A stretch of DNA of 64,000 nucleotides from Notospermus geniculatus (GCA_002633025.1 NMRB01000624.1:230458-294457), one strand, 5' to 3'. Counted from the stretch's first letter, positions 45,084 through 56,386 are shown. Notes: a model not told the origin generated them from the sequence alone. Program-made: numbers and translations.

Positions 45084-45407
45084 TATTATTTCGTACCACC
45101 GCCAAACTGTGTCACTGGGTTGGCGCAACACCACAACTCTGAGAGTAGTCGCAAGTCGTCGATGATAACGTTCGTTAACGGCCATTACCATTCCTCTGAT
45201 GACATGTCGCCCAAGAGACAGAACCTGTCAGACAATAATTAATGTGACGGAAATAGGGCAAAGGCGATTATATCAATCACACGGAGAAAGCTCGTCTATA
45301 TCATGAACTGAATGACGACTGGTCGCACCTGCCTCAACGCACTGTCCTGACAGCCGGATCCTAATGTCAACCAATCAGATCGTTTTTTCCGCTGACCAAT
45401 AACAGTA

Positions 45408-45790
45408 GGCCCAACCTCGTTCCCAGGGGTCGTTCACTTTCTGACAATATGGCGGACGCTTCACCAACCTCTGGAATCAGCTTTGGATTTAACGCCATTT
45501 GATTGGTTGACGGGAAACCGTCAATACCCAAGAATATACCCAAACAAATTTTCAAAATATTTTGGATCAAATCAAAAGGTTGCCTATATCCAGGTTTGAT
45601 GATTTTTTTGTGAAATGAATTTTAAAAAGCACGAGTAAGTATGTCAGATTAATTATTTTGACTCGTGCTGCCACCTATACTTAGACCAAAGATCCTGGTT
45701 TTAAAACCAAAGCTGATTCCAGGGGTTAGTGAGCGTCCACCATATTGTCAGAAAGCGAACGACCCCTGGGGACGAGGTTGCAGTAGGCCT
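45408..45790. repeat. Inverted-repeat element with ~50-bp termini (CAACCTCGTTCCCAGGGGTC)
   Basis: CAACCTCGTTCCCAGGGGTC followed by CTGACAATATGGCGGACGC is mirrored by GCGTCCACCATATTGTCAG and GACCCCTGGGGACGAGGTTG. About 380 bp, MITE-like. Confidence 0.8.
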
Positions 45791-46654
45791 ACACCATCCA
45801 GAAGACACTGACCAATCACGACAGCCCTTGCTTTGCCATGGGAAATGGCCAAGCAAGGATTGATCAACCATACAGCCCTGCTATTGGATATCTGATCATC
45901 ATCATTATTCGTGCTGTGGCCTATAACACCAGACGGCGGAATTTTTATTCCTGCGAAATTTCTGCAAGTATAGTTACTATATACATGTATGCCGCTAGAT
46001 GAAAATATAAATCTTAATTCAACAGTATTCGCCTTCAAAACACGATTATATCTTAAAGATAATATATCACGACTTCATTGTTTACGTTTAATGTTTGTAA
46101 ACATTGATGTTTACATTATGTTATTTTGGACTTTTGAAACATGCCAACCCACCAAATTGAATGTTTTCAGTATCAAAAGAATTTCTAGAGGGGCACGCCA
46201 CCAACAAATTACTCATAAGACAAAGAAAAACGAGAAATAAACAAACAAAATGTAAATAAACAATGATTTTCGTGGCCCGCGAAAATATCCGTGATATGTT
46301 ATCTTTAATATGATTGGATCCGCATGAGTCTTTCTTGAGAAAATCGATGTAAAATATTGTTTGCGGTCACATTTAATGGAAAAATGAAAGCCATAAACTT
46401 GTTGCGGCAAAAATATGATGGAATTTAATTAACCCCGTGTTGAAATTGGCTGTCTCGCCTTGTAATTTAAAACTGCCGTCTGAAGATCTGGATGTTGTCT
46501 AAAGATGTAACACTTTGATCAGAGGAAGTGTTGGTGAACTACATCCCATTAATATTCCTTAACACGTACGTGTACAATTTTAATAAGTTTGATGAAGGAG
46601 AATGTATAAATAATAAAAAAAATTCTTTTTATGTGTTTTGAAACTCCTACAGCC

Positions 46655-47125
46655 CGCGAATAAAAAGTGTTACATCCTTATTGGACTCTGAGTTACAAAA
46701 AATGTTCATTAGTGGCACGAGGTTTTCAGCCGATATCTTCGCAACTGCTGGGTCAAATTTGGCATACCACACATCAATCGCTTTGTCTTTTTTGCCGCTA
46801 CAGGCATCATCGCTGTAATTTTCTCTAAAAACGTGACAGAAAAAAGTTCTTTCACCAGTCACTGTGTTTACGGCCGAAATAGCGGCCATTTTGCAATGAC
46901 GCAATGCATCGCGCACGTGTAAACTGCACTGAACACCGTGGCGAAATGAAATGGGTTTTGAGAAAGGGATCCGTTATACCGGCCTTACGCGAAAAAATGA
47001 AGATAGCAGAAAGATACCGACAAGAAAGACAAGTCAATTGATGTATGGTATGTCAAATTTGACCCAGCAGTTGCGGAGATATACATGTAGTTCATAAACC
47101 TCGCGCCACTGGGATGTGGAATGAA
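46655..47125. repeat. Foldback repeat with AACCTCGCGCCACTGGG end
   Basis: AGTGGCACGAGGTTTTCAGC and TGGGTCAAATTTGGCATACC near 46710-46770 are mirrored by GTATGTCAAATTTGACCCAG and CATAAACCTCGCGCCACTGG near 47048-47110. A relative at 430-880 flanks the first MAM gene fragment. Confidence 0.65.
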
Positions 47126-47574
47126 GAGTGTAGGCGAGACATCTTTTTTTAAGTAACCGATCGATTCAGCGACAAAAATCCTGGGAGAGCAATGTGACGA
47201 CATGGCACTATAGTACATCCATCATGCATGTCATGGGCTATACGTTTTCGAGATAGGGTTCAGTCTGATTACCAATCTAGAAGCCATGGTAGAGCAAATT
47301 AGCCGGGGCTACGGTGTTGGGGCACATCACTATACGTGTATTAGGATCCGGAAAAAATGCTTTGATCAAAATGGAGGAGAGCGGTCACGTTTATTGGAAA
47401 AAGGATTTTTCCTGATCCCTGCCTGTTGATGTTGGCGTCATCAGGACGGCGTGTAATAAGAGTACATTGCTCCAAAACGGACGCTGATCATGAATAAAGT
47501 TTCGACTGGTTGTAATGTATACATGTACCAAATCAAAGAACCACAGGTCGACAAGTGGAATTCAACGCTGATTG

Positions 47575-47950
47575 AGCCAGCAGCACACTGGGCATCGCAA
47601 GCAATCTGGGGCCGGTTGCACAAAAGTTTAAAAGATAAAAGTCTGTTAATTTAACTTTTCCTGTTAAAATCCCTAACTTGTTTTTAACTAACAAAACTAA
47701 CATTTTGGGATAAGTTAACACCAAGATAAACTAAACTAACAGCGATTTTTAACTTTTGTGCAACCGGGCCCTGATCGCAAGCGAGCAAAATCGGCTGTTG
47801 ACGCCAAGTGTGCGCTGGACAGCGATGCGTGGAATCCTCTCGAAACAAAACCGAAGTCGATGTCGCCTCGTCTGCGGTGGCTGGCGAGAAGATCGGTGGC
47901 GATAGGCTACATGTAGATCGCTTGCGATATCGCCTGGTGTGCTGCTAGCT
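47575..47950. repeat. GCACACTGGGCATCGC element interrupted by a GGTTGCACAAAAG element (47608-47773)
   Basis: Outer ends: AGCAGCACACTGGGCATCGC and GCGATATCGCCTGGTGTGCT. The inner element has GGGCCGGTTGCACAAAAGTT and AACTTTTGTGCAACCGGGCC as perfect inverted termini, with TTAACTTT words inside. Confidence 0.8.
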
Positions 47951-47952
47951 TA

Positions 47953-49149
47953 CCGTATATCGCAGGCCGGAGTGGACACAATTCATATTTTTAATGTCCA
48001 CATTAATTCCGATTTTATGTCCACACTAAATCAACCAATCGGAGCTGAGTTTTTAATGTGGATATAAAATCGCACTACTTATATTTAATGTCCATATAAA
48101 TTCGTATTTTACAGTACAGGGCACAATTGACATCCCATGTGCTTCGCGCACCCTGCGCGCAGTGTACGAAGCTCTATCGCGCACCATTCTCGCGACGTGN
48201 CGGGCCAAGCCAAGGCCTAGGCCAAGCCCTGCCTATACAGGCTGCTATAAGTGTGATGAGTGACACATGTTACATGCAGTAACGATGCCTTGTACAGCAT
48301 GGGCCTAGGCCTAGGCCTGACAAGGAGGCCTAGGCCTAGCCTACCCTAGCCTAGGCCTAAAATCGACAATTTCAAAACCATGATGGCTTGGCAACTGCAT
48401 CGAAGAATCTTTAGGCCGCCTAGGGGCCTACCCTCATGCTACATGTACATGTACATTCGCGACGATGTGAAACACTGTCCACTGTGTCAACGGCTCCTCC
48501 CTAATTGGGCATCGCGAACGGTACTGGGAAACGTCGGCGAAATTAACATGTTCGCGAACATCACTTGATCTAAGCTTCGCGAAGGTTGCGCGCACGGTAC
48601 GCGAGGATAAAGTCACTGAATTCGCGCAGGCCACGAGAACACTGCGCGAACACTGCTAGCAGCCCACGCGAACAGTGCGCGCAGTTGGAAGATTAACCTT
48701 CGCGCACCCTTCTCGAATGACTCGCGAAGGGTGCGCGAATTCAGGGATGTCAATTGTGCCCTGTACTGTATGTCCCCATTAAATCACGAATTAATATCCA
48801 CATAAAATCGACCATTAATATCCACATAAAATCGACCAATCACGGATAAGGACTTTTGGACGGATGTAAGTGTTATCGATCGCTTCCGTCAACAATTCCA
48901 TCGCTTCCGTCCAAAAGTCCTTATCCATGATTGGTCGATTTTATGTGGATATTAATTCGTGATTTAATGGGGACATAAAATACGAATTTATATGGACATT
49001 AAATAAGTAGTGCGATTTTATATCCATATTAAAAACTCAGCTGCGATTGGTTGATTAAGTGTGGACATAAATTCTTGATTTAATGTGGATATAAAATCGG
49101 AATTAATGTGGACATTAAATATGAATTGTGTCCACTCCGGCCTGCGATA
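47953..49149. repeat. Large palindromic element (CGCAGGCCGGAGTGGACACA) interrupted by 48112-48768
   Basis: The left arm 47953-48111 and right arm 48769-49149 are mirror images built from TTAATGTCCACATTAATTCC and TTATGTGGATATTAATTCGT type words. Ends are CGCAGGCCGGAGTGGACACA and TGTCCACTCCGGCCTGCG. A second, partly deleted copy is at 57970-58480. Confidence 0.85.
48112..48768. repeat. MITE-like element nested in the palindrome (CAGTACAGGGCACAATTGAC termini)
   Basis: Ends CAGTACAGGGCACAATTGAC and GTCAATTGTGCCCTGTACTG, flanked by TA at 48110-48111 and 48769-48770; the uninterrupted palindrome reads TTTTATGTCC there. The interior is GC-rich with many TTCGCGCACCCT / GTGCGCGAA words and an AGGCCTAGGCCTA cluster at 48300-48360. 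A single n at 48200 suggests a join inside it. Confidence 0.8.
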
Positions 49150-49735
49150 ACCGTAAATAGCATTTGTTGACGCAACGCACTCTCGTGAATTAGATCTTCA
49201 ATGACAGCTATGAGCGTGTTTTTCTGCTGCCCGTGAAATTCTGTTGCTGTCAATTTCACGGAATGCAGAAAAACGCTGCACAGCGAACTAAATCTTCATC
49301 TGAACGGCACAGCAAGTTCTTCTGCAGCCCGTGAAATTCTGCTGCCATGCAATTTCACGGCGGGGCAACAGCAATAACGCTAAAGCGGAATCTCAGATAC
49401 TTCACGTAGTCTGGCCGCAAGACCAACCACGCTTTCGTCTTGACCCTAGGCTCCTGGCGAGCTTATCATGCAGTAGAGTTTTCTTCGTAAAATTACGAGG
49501 AAAGTGAGCACACAATGGCTAAATCTATAGGTTTTTTTCACATTGGCGCATAGAGTGAGCATTCAGTGCCCTTTTCCCATTCATATTATAATAAGCACTA
49601 TGATTGACAGGTGGCGGCNTCCTACCAGAATCGAACCCTATATATACAGTGTAGGTATTAAAAGATGGCACTAAACATTCAACGATTGCAAACATAACAG
49701 TTTTCAATGGTACATAGATTACTGTACAATCCAAG
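49150..49735. other. No gene seen (49.15-49.74 kb)
   Basis: Contains pairs of GCCCGTGAAATTCTG / AATTTCACGG words that suggest another decayed inverted repeat (49228-49370), and a single n at 49619. Confidence 0.4.
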
Positions 49736-49736
49736 T

Positions 49737-50298
49737 GAATACTGTAAAATCGGACTTGTAACATCACTTCAGGTATTAGAAGGTCCAGCCCACTTTAACG
49801 AGCTGGGAGTGGTTATTCTGTTGAATATGCGTCTTTTATCCAATCACTGTTTACGATTTTGCACAGTGGCACTGACGAGGCCTTGGATAGAAGGGCATGA
49901 TCTTGATTGCCTAATCGATCACCCCAGGTCGGTCACTTTTCATGAACGCAATGGTTGGTCGTAACAGCAGTAATGGAGCATGTTCTTTAAAGGGTGTTGT
50001 GAAAAAAGACATCATTGTGTTAATTTTTTGTGACAACCCGCAGAACCATTGATGCACAGCCAAAGCTTCCTATTCGGGAATGATCAGAGCTGATCACATG
50101 TACTCAATCCATTCAAAATAGGCCTGTCAATGTCACATTACAGTTCAATTCGAAAGGTCATTTGGCCAATTGTGTTTGTAAACCAATCAGAACGCAGCTT
50201 GTATTGCAGACTGTTGATGTGCAGTCATGTGACCATCATAGTAATGAAGTGGGCTGGTCTACCAAAGTGATGTTACAAGTCCGATTTTACAGTAATTA
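49737..50298. repeat. Inverted-repeat element, about 560 bp (TACTGTAAAATCGGACTTGT)
   Basis: TACTGTAAAATCGGACTTGT with AACATCACTT at the left, and AAGTGATGTTACAAGTCCGA with TTTTACAGTA at the right, are mirror images. A second mirrored pair just inside reads GGTCCAGCCCACTT and AAGTGGGCTGGTC. Confidence 0.82.
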
Positions 50299-50929
50299 AC
50301 CGTGCAGACTGTGAGTAAAAATTTTTCAGACAAGATTAGGTAAGGAGTTAAAGCGAATCGATAGCGGATTTTGTTTACATTTGGCTGGTGTTGTTTGTAA
50401 ACACAAAATTCAGCCAATCAAAATTCACGAAAATTTCTTTGTTGACATTCTGGAGACGTTTGTTTACATTTTTTGCTGAAAATTCGCCCCCTTTCAAATT
50501 CTATTTCTAAATCAAATTTTTTCGCTTTCGATTCGCTTTAAAGATAGGAACGATACTATATAGAGGTCTTTGCACAGCGAAATTATGTTTACAAAGTGGA
50601 ATAACTAGATTCTGTCTATTACGGGTGTTGTGAGGATGGATATCGGCGTTCGTTTGAAAGGAATTATGTAGAAAGTAGTAAGGTAGGTCGTCATGGAAGT
50701 ATCTATATAGAGCAGCTGCAAGGGGTCAATGCATTCTATAAATAGAGAGTAACACGCCAGGGGAGGAACAAAGAGGTGTGTCATACGTAACCCCCAAGGT
50801 GGGCAGAACTGTTAAACACAACCGGAAAATGCATGGTTCGCCTACACTCCCGAACCCACATTGTAAAGCTGCATTTACCTGGCCTGCGGTAAGGCCTCGT
50901 TCACACGGGCACGCGCAGGGCGTATAGCG

Positions 50930-51260
50930 TATAGTGTAAAGGATAGGGACACACCTGACGCGATTCGCATGCGATAGGGCAACGCATGCGTCAAAACCTT
51001 TGTTTGGGTGCAGTGCGGCGGAAAATAACAAAGGCGTTGTCGCATGCGTCATCGAAACGCGTTAGGGTGGGTGCACACTAGAAGCGATTCGCAAAGCGAT
51101 TTGGAATCGCACGCGAATTGCTTTTGTTTGGGAGGCATTGCGGCATGAAATAACAAAGAATCATCGCATGCGTTGTGCGAATCGCGTATAGTGTATACCC
51201 ACCCTTAGGTGTGTCCCTACCCTTAGGGTGGCTGCACACCTAACGCGATTCGTTGACGCA
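50930..51260. repeat. Cluster of GCGATTCGCATGCG-type elements
   Basis: Words such as GGGTGGGTGCACACTAGAAG, GGAGGCATTGCGGCATGAAA and GTGTATACCCACCCTTAGG form overlapping inverted pairs. The middle part (51064-51225) matches the insertion at 21021-21532. Confidence 0.6.
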
Positions 51261-51534
51261 TGGCCAAAACATTTGTGGTGTGGTCATGCATTCACTTTCA
51301 GTGAATTCTCAGTTCTAGTTTGCGGTTATAACCGCTCTTAGTGGGGATTCATTGGCGCACGGATCCGGTCTGTTTTCACTCCGGAATGACACAGGCGTAG
51401 GTGGGGGTGCACCTCCCCACAGCAGTATAAGAGAGTTCCGTTCTGGGCAAGCAGAAGAAAATACATACATGTATGTAACCTTAATCGTGTAAATTTTGGC
51501 TAAGAATAGCACTGAAATCACGTCTCACAGCATT

Positions 51535-53658
51535 CTAGATTCCAAAAGTTTCTGCTGGGAGGTCCCCCAGACCCCCTCCGGAGCCGACACACCTTGTTAT
51601 GACACACCGACACACACCTAAGCCTTTTAATGGAAGTAGAACTCTCTGTTGTGAGAATGACAGAAGGCCTTCATCATCCAGAAAGTCCCGCTGTTCATGC
51701 AGAAAGCATTCTCTTTCCGTGTCTATTTTTTTCAACTGCTTATCATCCGGGGAATTTGTCTTAAGAATTGTCTCGTGTGATCTCAATGGCGAGGACTGTT
51801 CTCGCGAGAGTGCGAGCAGTCGAGGCGTTGAAGCGCGTCGTCTGGTTAAGTTTGGCATGCTTGTTTTCGGCGGAGAGGGCCGGTGGAAAATCCCAGTGAC
51901 GTCATCATTGGAATCCCCGCGCAGGAACTGGATGCGGTTATGGTTTTCTCTTTCGTCGTACGATCTCGTATGATGGCGGTTCCTTTGCCGACGCGACGAC
52001 GTTTCGTGGGTGTCATGGCCCTCAGTGCTGATAGCCTCATGACTACGGCCTGAACGCAGTCTTATGCCTGATTTAATGTCATTTTGTTCGCTCTCGACAG
52101 TAGTGGACTGTAGTTTACATGGTCCACTGGCGAAACGTCTCTTTGCCTGATTTTGCGCACAATTAGAAAGACTGACTTGTGATATCATTGATGGAAGAAT
52201 TTCGTCTTCGTTGTTCACTCGGCGCCTTTGGAGAATTTTGCAATTTGGGGATCGCCGGTCGATTTGACATTTTCGCTCCTCTGCCAAAGTGGCCTGCTGT
52301 TTACATATCTTTGCCTGATTTTGCGCAGAATTAGAAAGACTGACTTGTGATAGCATTGATGGAAGAATTTCGTCTTCGTTCTTCACTCGGCGCCTTCGGG
52401 GCCTTCTGCAGTATGGACCAGACGGGGATTGCTGGTCGGTGGGCAATATTCGCTGTCCCTCCAAGGGCGGAAGCGGGAATCCTGGTAAAATCGGAAAAGG
52501 CCTAGTCGAACTCGGCATGTCGTCCTCTGTTTGTTCTGAATGCTTCCGAAAAGCCGCATCCACGCTCCCTCGTCTTGATGAACCCACAATCGCTGGGACA
52601 GTTGTTTGTTTTACGTCTGTAGACGAATCCTCGCCAGCAAGAGAGGTAATCTGCAGACTCTTCCGTCGCTGTCCTCCGTCCAAAGAGTATAATGGGGCGA
52701 AACACTTTCAGTCCCTCGTCCTTTCAGTTCGCTTGACACACCTCCCTCAAAACTTGCTCGCCGCCTGCCGAAATATCTCGGTTTGGCAATTTGGGGCAAC
52801 TTCAATATTTCAACATCTTTGTTGGCGATCGGTGATTCGGCAACGTTCGGTATCGGTGAAGCAGCAATCGGATATAGAGACCAGCGCCGGTTCGGGACGG
52901 AGCGGACATCAGGGAATATGAAGTCCTTGACTTCCGATGTCGACTTCGATGACGATGTCGATTCGGCAATGTCATCGTCGAAGACGACGTCAGTCGGTGA
53001 CGTCGTGAACGTCGGATTCATACTAGAGGGTGTTAGACACTCGGGGAATGACGTCTTCCTGACGTCCACCGAGCTTTCTGTAGAATTTCCCCTCCTCTCG
53101 CTGTCGTACACAAGACGTCGTTCACCGGGCAACCAGTTCATCACGATTACTTGTGTTCCACGTTTTCGACATGCCTCGGCTAAAAGCTCAGCATTTTCCC
53201 AACACCTCATTTCCACCGCGTGGTGAAGCGGCATGTTTCCATCCGGATCAGCGTGACATGGATCAGCACCATTGTCGAGAAGAACCAAAATGCTGCTGCT
53301 GGACGCGTTCGCATTGCAAACACAATAATGAAGAGCTGTTTTTCCATGAATATCAACTGCATTCGGATCAGCTCCCATCTTGAGAAGATACTTCAAATAC
53401 TTCGACAAACTCGCCGACTGCTTATCGATGTGTTGCGACAGTGCGGCGACCATCAGACATGTCTGTCCCTGCGAATTCTTGAAATCGACATCAACATCGC
53501 CCTCTATTAGCAGGCGCGTGAGTCGCATTTGTCGCTGCGAGGCAGCATTCAGAAGCGCATGGCCCCCGGTCAGGTGTGAAGATGCGTGATTCCGTCGGTC
53601 CATTCTTATCCGGGTCCTTAGATCGGAGAAAGCCGATGTTACCAAGAGCTGAGTTGCC
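51535..53658 (-). CDS. ANKRD34-like ankyrin-repeat protein with an apparent frameshift
   Basis: The main exon begins after TTTTATTTCAG at 53658. The likely start is Met at 53603, where the ANKRD34-type N-terminus (GHALLNAASQRQMRLTRLL) begins. Residues ~12-160 hold four ankyrin repeats: GQTCLMVAALSQHIDKQSAS, MGADPNAVDIHGKTALHYC, DNGADPCHADPDGNMPLHHA, then KRGTQVIVMN in the place where the family has KGTEVIII. A disordered basic/serine region follows (RRWSLYPI, RRRASFEGG). This frame stops at 52611. The frame one base back, open from about 52710 to the stop at 51535, continues with QRRKSLQITSL, SSRRGSVDAAF and PILPGFPLPPL, which resembles the family's conserved LPGFLPPL motif. So a single-base deletion, or less likely a tiny intron, lies in 52613-52711. 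Joined length would be near 690 residues, longer than the ~500 known to me in vertebrates, partly from an internal 56-residue duplication. Vertebrate members have no firmly known biochemical function. Confidence 0.78.
52141..52402 (-). repeat. In-frame 168-bp tandem duplication inside the ANKRD34-like gene
   Basis: CTTTGCCTGATTTTGCGCA starts at 52141 and again at 52309, exactly 168 bases (56 codons) apart. The repeated protein block contains NEDEILPSMLSQVSLSN and NEDEILPSMISQVSLSN. Only a few bases differ over ~90, so the duplication is recent. Confidence 0.85.
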
Positions 53659-53743
53659 TGAAATAAAATACGCACAGATTGGTTAGCTCGGATTTACTCT
53701 TACACCCTTGGTCATGAAGATTTCTTGTAACATTTTTCAGTGA

Positions 53744-53935
53744 GGCCCGTCTGCCAGTGTGACATTACAATAGGCTGACGGAATAAGCGGCGAGTTGACA
53801 ATGAACGACACACAGAGAAACAGCGAGTTCGTTTCCCAGTGTGTTCCGAACAATGGAAGCCACACAGAAAAAAACGTCCACACTGAAAAACGTTACACCT
53901 GGCTTCGAAATGTCCGGGCTTTTTCAGACAAGTGT
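53744..53935. repeat. Diverged copy of the 28879-29052 insertion
   Basis: Shares CTGACGGAATAAGC, CAGTGTGTTCCGAACAATGG and ACACTGAAAAACGTTACACC with the haplotype-specific element. It lies upstream of the ANKRD34-like coding exon, within its 5' intron or promoter region. Confidence 0.6.
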
Positions 53936-54080
53936 AAAGGTCCGTTTATACAGAGCGCGACCCCGACTCCTCTATCTGTATCTAGATACATGTAGTTCGG
54001 CAAATTCCATTATAAAAATCCCCACGGTACTTTTATTTTCACCCATTTTGCACCGGACTATATGTGCGGTGATGAAGGCC

Positions 54081-54250
54081 AATAGGAGCTGTCAGTGAGT
54101 TGACCAATAGGTGTCACTACGGCCCAATTCAATGCATAGCGGACCCAGTCATTATTGATCGAGCAGCAATCACGTAGATTTTCCTGTACATTGGTCCGCT
54201 AGAACTTTGCTGCCATCTGTTGGCAATATGCGCGGCTGACTGCTCCTATT
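54081..54250. repeat. MITE, AATAGGAGCTGTCAG family, full copy
   Basis: AATAGGAGCTGTCAG to CTGACTGCTCCTATT, about 170 bp, closely matching the element nested at 12009-12180. Confidence 0.85.
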
Positions 54251-54383
54251 GACCTTCGACGTTCACATGATGCTTGAGAGGGAAAGATAATTTGCACCAC
54301 CTACCTTCTGAGTGGAATAAAGTTTTCTCCCGACAAGCTCGGAAAAAGTCGGACACGACGAAGAAATTTTTCTGTCAAGTTGG

Positions 54384-54939
54384 AAGTGAGGAGAGAAGTG
54401 TGTGGGCAGCGCAAGAAACTGAACATCTGCGATTCTCGAACACTTGACTGGTATTTATATCATCTATGCACGCCCCACCTTGGCTGGTGAGTTTCCATGG
54501 CATTACAAAGGTGATGATGAGGTTCTAAGAAGAGATATGAACCCCCGGACTTCCAGCTTGAACGCCCACACGATAATCTTCAGGCTTGAACACCGGACAA
54601 CTTCTCTAGCGTCCACTGGAAATACCTAGTATGTCACATTTTGGTATTTTCGAGAAAAATGGGTTTATGTGGAATGACAGCTTGGAAGAGTTTTGTTGTG
54701 AGGAGAGAAGCATGTGGGCAGCGCGAGAAACTGAACATCTGCGATTCTCGAACACCTGACTGGTATTTATATCATCTATGCACGCCCCACCTTGGCTGGG
54801 GAGTTTCCATCGCATTACAAAGGTGATGATGAGGTTCTAAGAAGAGATATCAACCCCCGGACTTCCAGCTTGAACGCCCACACGATAATCTTCAGGCTAC
54901 ACCGGACAACTTCTCTGGCGTCCACTGGAAATACCTAGT
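54384..54939 (+). repeat. Tandem duplication, period about 310 bp
   Basis: A block from GTGAGGAGAGAAG through CAGCGCAAGAAACTGAACAT to CACTGGAAATACCTAGTA is present at 54384-54631 and again at 54697-54939, about 95% alike by eye. Confidence 0.8.
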
Positions 54940-54940
54940 A

Positions 54941-55080
54941 CAGTTGGGGTCAGAAGTTTACATACACTTTGGTAAAAAATATTCAACTCAAATTTTCAAA
55001 AGGTTTTATTGTTCTTTCAAAAACTTTTTTCATGGGGAATTATACTCAAGATGTCTACTTTATTTTCCTGCTTCATTCAT
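54941..55080 (+). mobile_element. Terminal inverted repeat of a Tc1-like transposon, truncated
   Basis: TA followed by CAGTTGGGGTCAGAAGTTTA with CATACACTTTGG is the typical outer end of Tc1/Sleeping Beauty-like elements of animals. The matching opposite end and any transposase frame are not found in the window. A small MITE begins at about 55081. Confidence 0.7.
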
Positions 55081-55186
55081 TAGGCTTTTTTCACTGTGAG
55101 CATTCCCTATTGTCAAAATCTCGCAATACAAAGGATCAGCACTCCCAATGAATAGAGCAGTGCCCACTGTGAAAAAACCCTATTGA
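55081..55186. repeat. Short MITE, AGGCTTTTTTCACTGTGAGC family, copy 1
   Basis: About 105 bp with inverted ends GGCTTTTTTCACTGTGA and CACTGTGAAAAAACC between TA dinucleotides; inner AAAGGATCAGCA. Copies 2 and 3 lie at 55378-55482 and about 56298-56386. Confidence 0.78.
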
Positions 55187-55377
55187 TTACAGTTTCTTTA
55201 TTTCAGAAGTGCTCGCGCTATGCGCCTATTACATGATTAATGCTCATGACAATGCCCTAATCGCGTTTTGACGAAAGGCTTATGCGCCACCATTCAATTC
55301 TTATGCGCCACTATTCAACTCTTATCCTCTTTACTTGCTTGGGAATGCGCTTCTTGTGCCTCAATTATTGCTCACAA

Positions 55378-55482
55378 TAGGCTTTTTTCACTGTGAGCAT
55401 TTCCTATTGTCAAAATCTTGCAACACAAAGGATCAGCATACCCTATGAATAGAGCAGCGCCGTCTGTGAAAAAAACCCATTG
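55378..55482. repeat. Short MITE, AGGCTTTTTTCACTGTGAGC family, copy 2
   Basis: Same ends and AAAGGATCAGCATACCC interior as copy 1. The 190 bp between the copies contains repeated words (TTATGCGCCACCATTCAATT), so local duplication may have contributed. Confidence 0.78.
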
Positions 55483-55725
55483 CCCTTATGCGCGTTTTGA
55501 CAAAAGGCTTATGCGCCACCATTGAATTCTTATGCTGTTTACTTGCTTCGGTGACAAAAGGATATGCGCTCAATCATTCATTGTGCGGTAGTCTCGCGCG
55601 ACCAGACCCTCGGTCTACCAACCGAGGGTTTGGCCACAACGTCTGAAACTTTTGTGTAAGCTGCTTTGCGCACGACTGCCCCGTCATTCGCGAGATCATT
55701 CCCGCCCGGCGGCATCGGTCTTCGG

Positions 55726-56085
55726 AATAGGAGCAGTCAGCCGCGCATATTGCCGACAAAAATGGCAGCACGCATGTTGCCGACAAAAATGGCAGCAAAG
55801 TTCTAGCGGGCCAATGTACAACACATCTACGTGATTGCTGCACGATCGATAGTGACTGGGTCCGCCATAAATGTAGTGACCACCTATCGGTCAACTCGCT
55901 GTCGGTGTAAAGGGAAAGAATGTCCCCAGGAAAAACTGTCCTGGGAACAAAAGATCCTATTATTACATTCTAATCTCTGGGGATTGATTTTCTACAGTCA
56001 GGCCGCTTATTCCGTCATTCAACAATAGAAGTAGACACTTTTTACAGGGAGACACTCTGTACCGTTACACCGGCTCCTATTGCAA
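55726..56085. repeat. AATAGGAGCAGTCAG element (inverted, partial) joined to a GGAAAGAATG element
   Basis: 55726-55904 is the 12009-type MITE in reverse, with a local duplication of TGCCGACAAAAATGGCAGCA. 55905-56085 is the element with GGAAAGAATGTCCCCAGG and CGTCATTCAACAATAGAAGT, also seen at 10500-10690. Confidence 0.7.
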
Positions 56086-56297
56086 TCAGCCCAGCAGGTG
56101 GTCGCTGTCGGACCGAGCTCAACACAAAGCAATTATGTCCCGCCCGCATATCTTGGAATGAGGTTTATAAGCCTGTCAATCGGGCAGCTAATCGTTCTGT
56201 GCACTGAATGGCGTCGCCTGCCCACTAATACCAGGCAGCCAATCGTACGCCTTCCCGTAAAAGGGGCTGGCCTAAAGGGCATGAGCACAGGCAGAGC

Positions 56298-56386
56298 ACT
56301 CTAGTGAAAAAAACCTAAAGTCTTGGAACACAAAGGATCAGCATACCCAATGAATAGAGTGGCGCTGATTGTGAAAAAACCCTATT
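56298..56386. repeat. Short MITE, AGGCTTTTTTCACTGTGAGC family, copy 3 (diverged)
   Basis: TAGTGAAAAAAACCTA to TTGTGAAAAAACCCTA with the AAAGGATCAGCATACCCA interior. Confidence 0.7.

Noticed and set aside
52439-53226. Plus-strand frames of about 150 codons
   Set aside because: Antisense shadows of the ankyrin-repeat gene, with no motif of their own.
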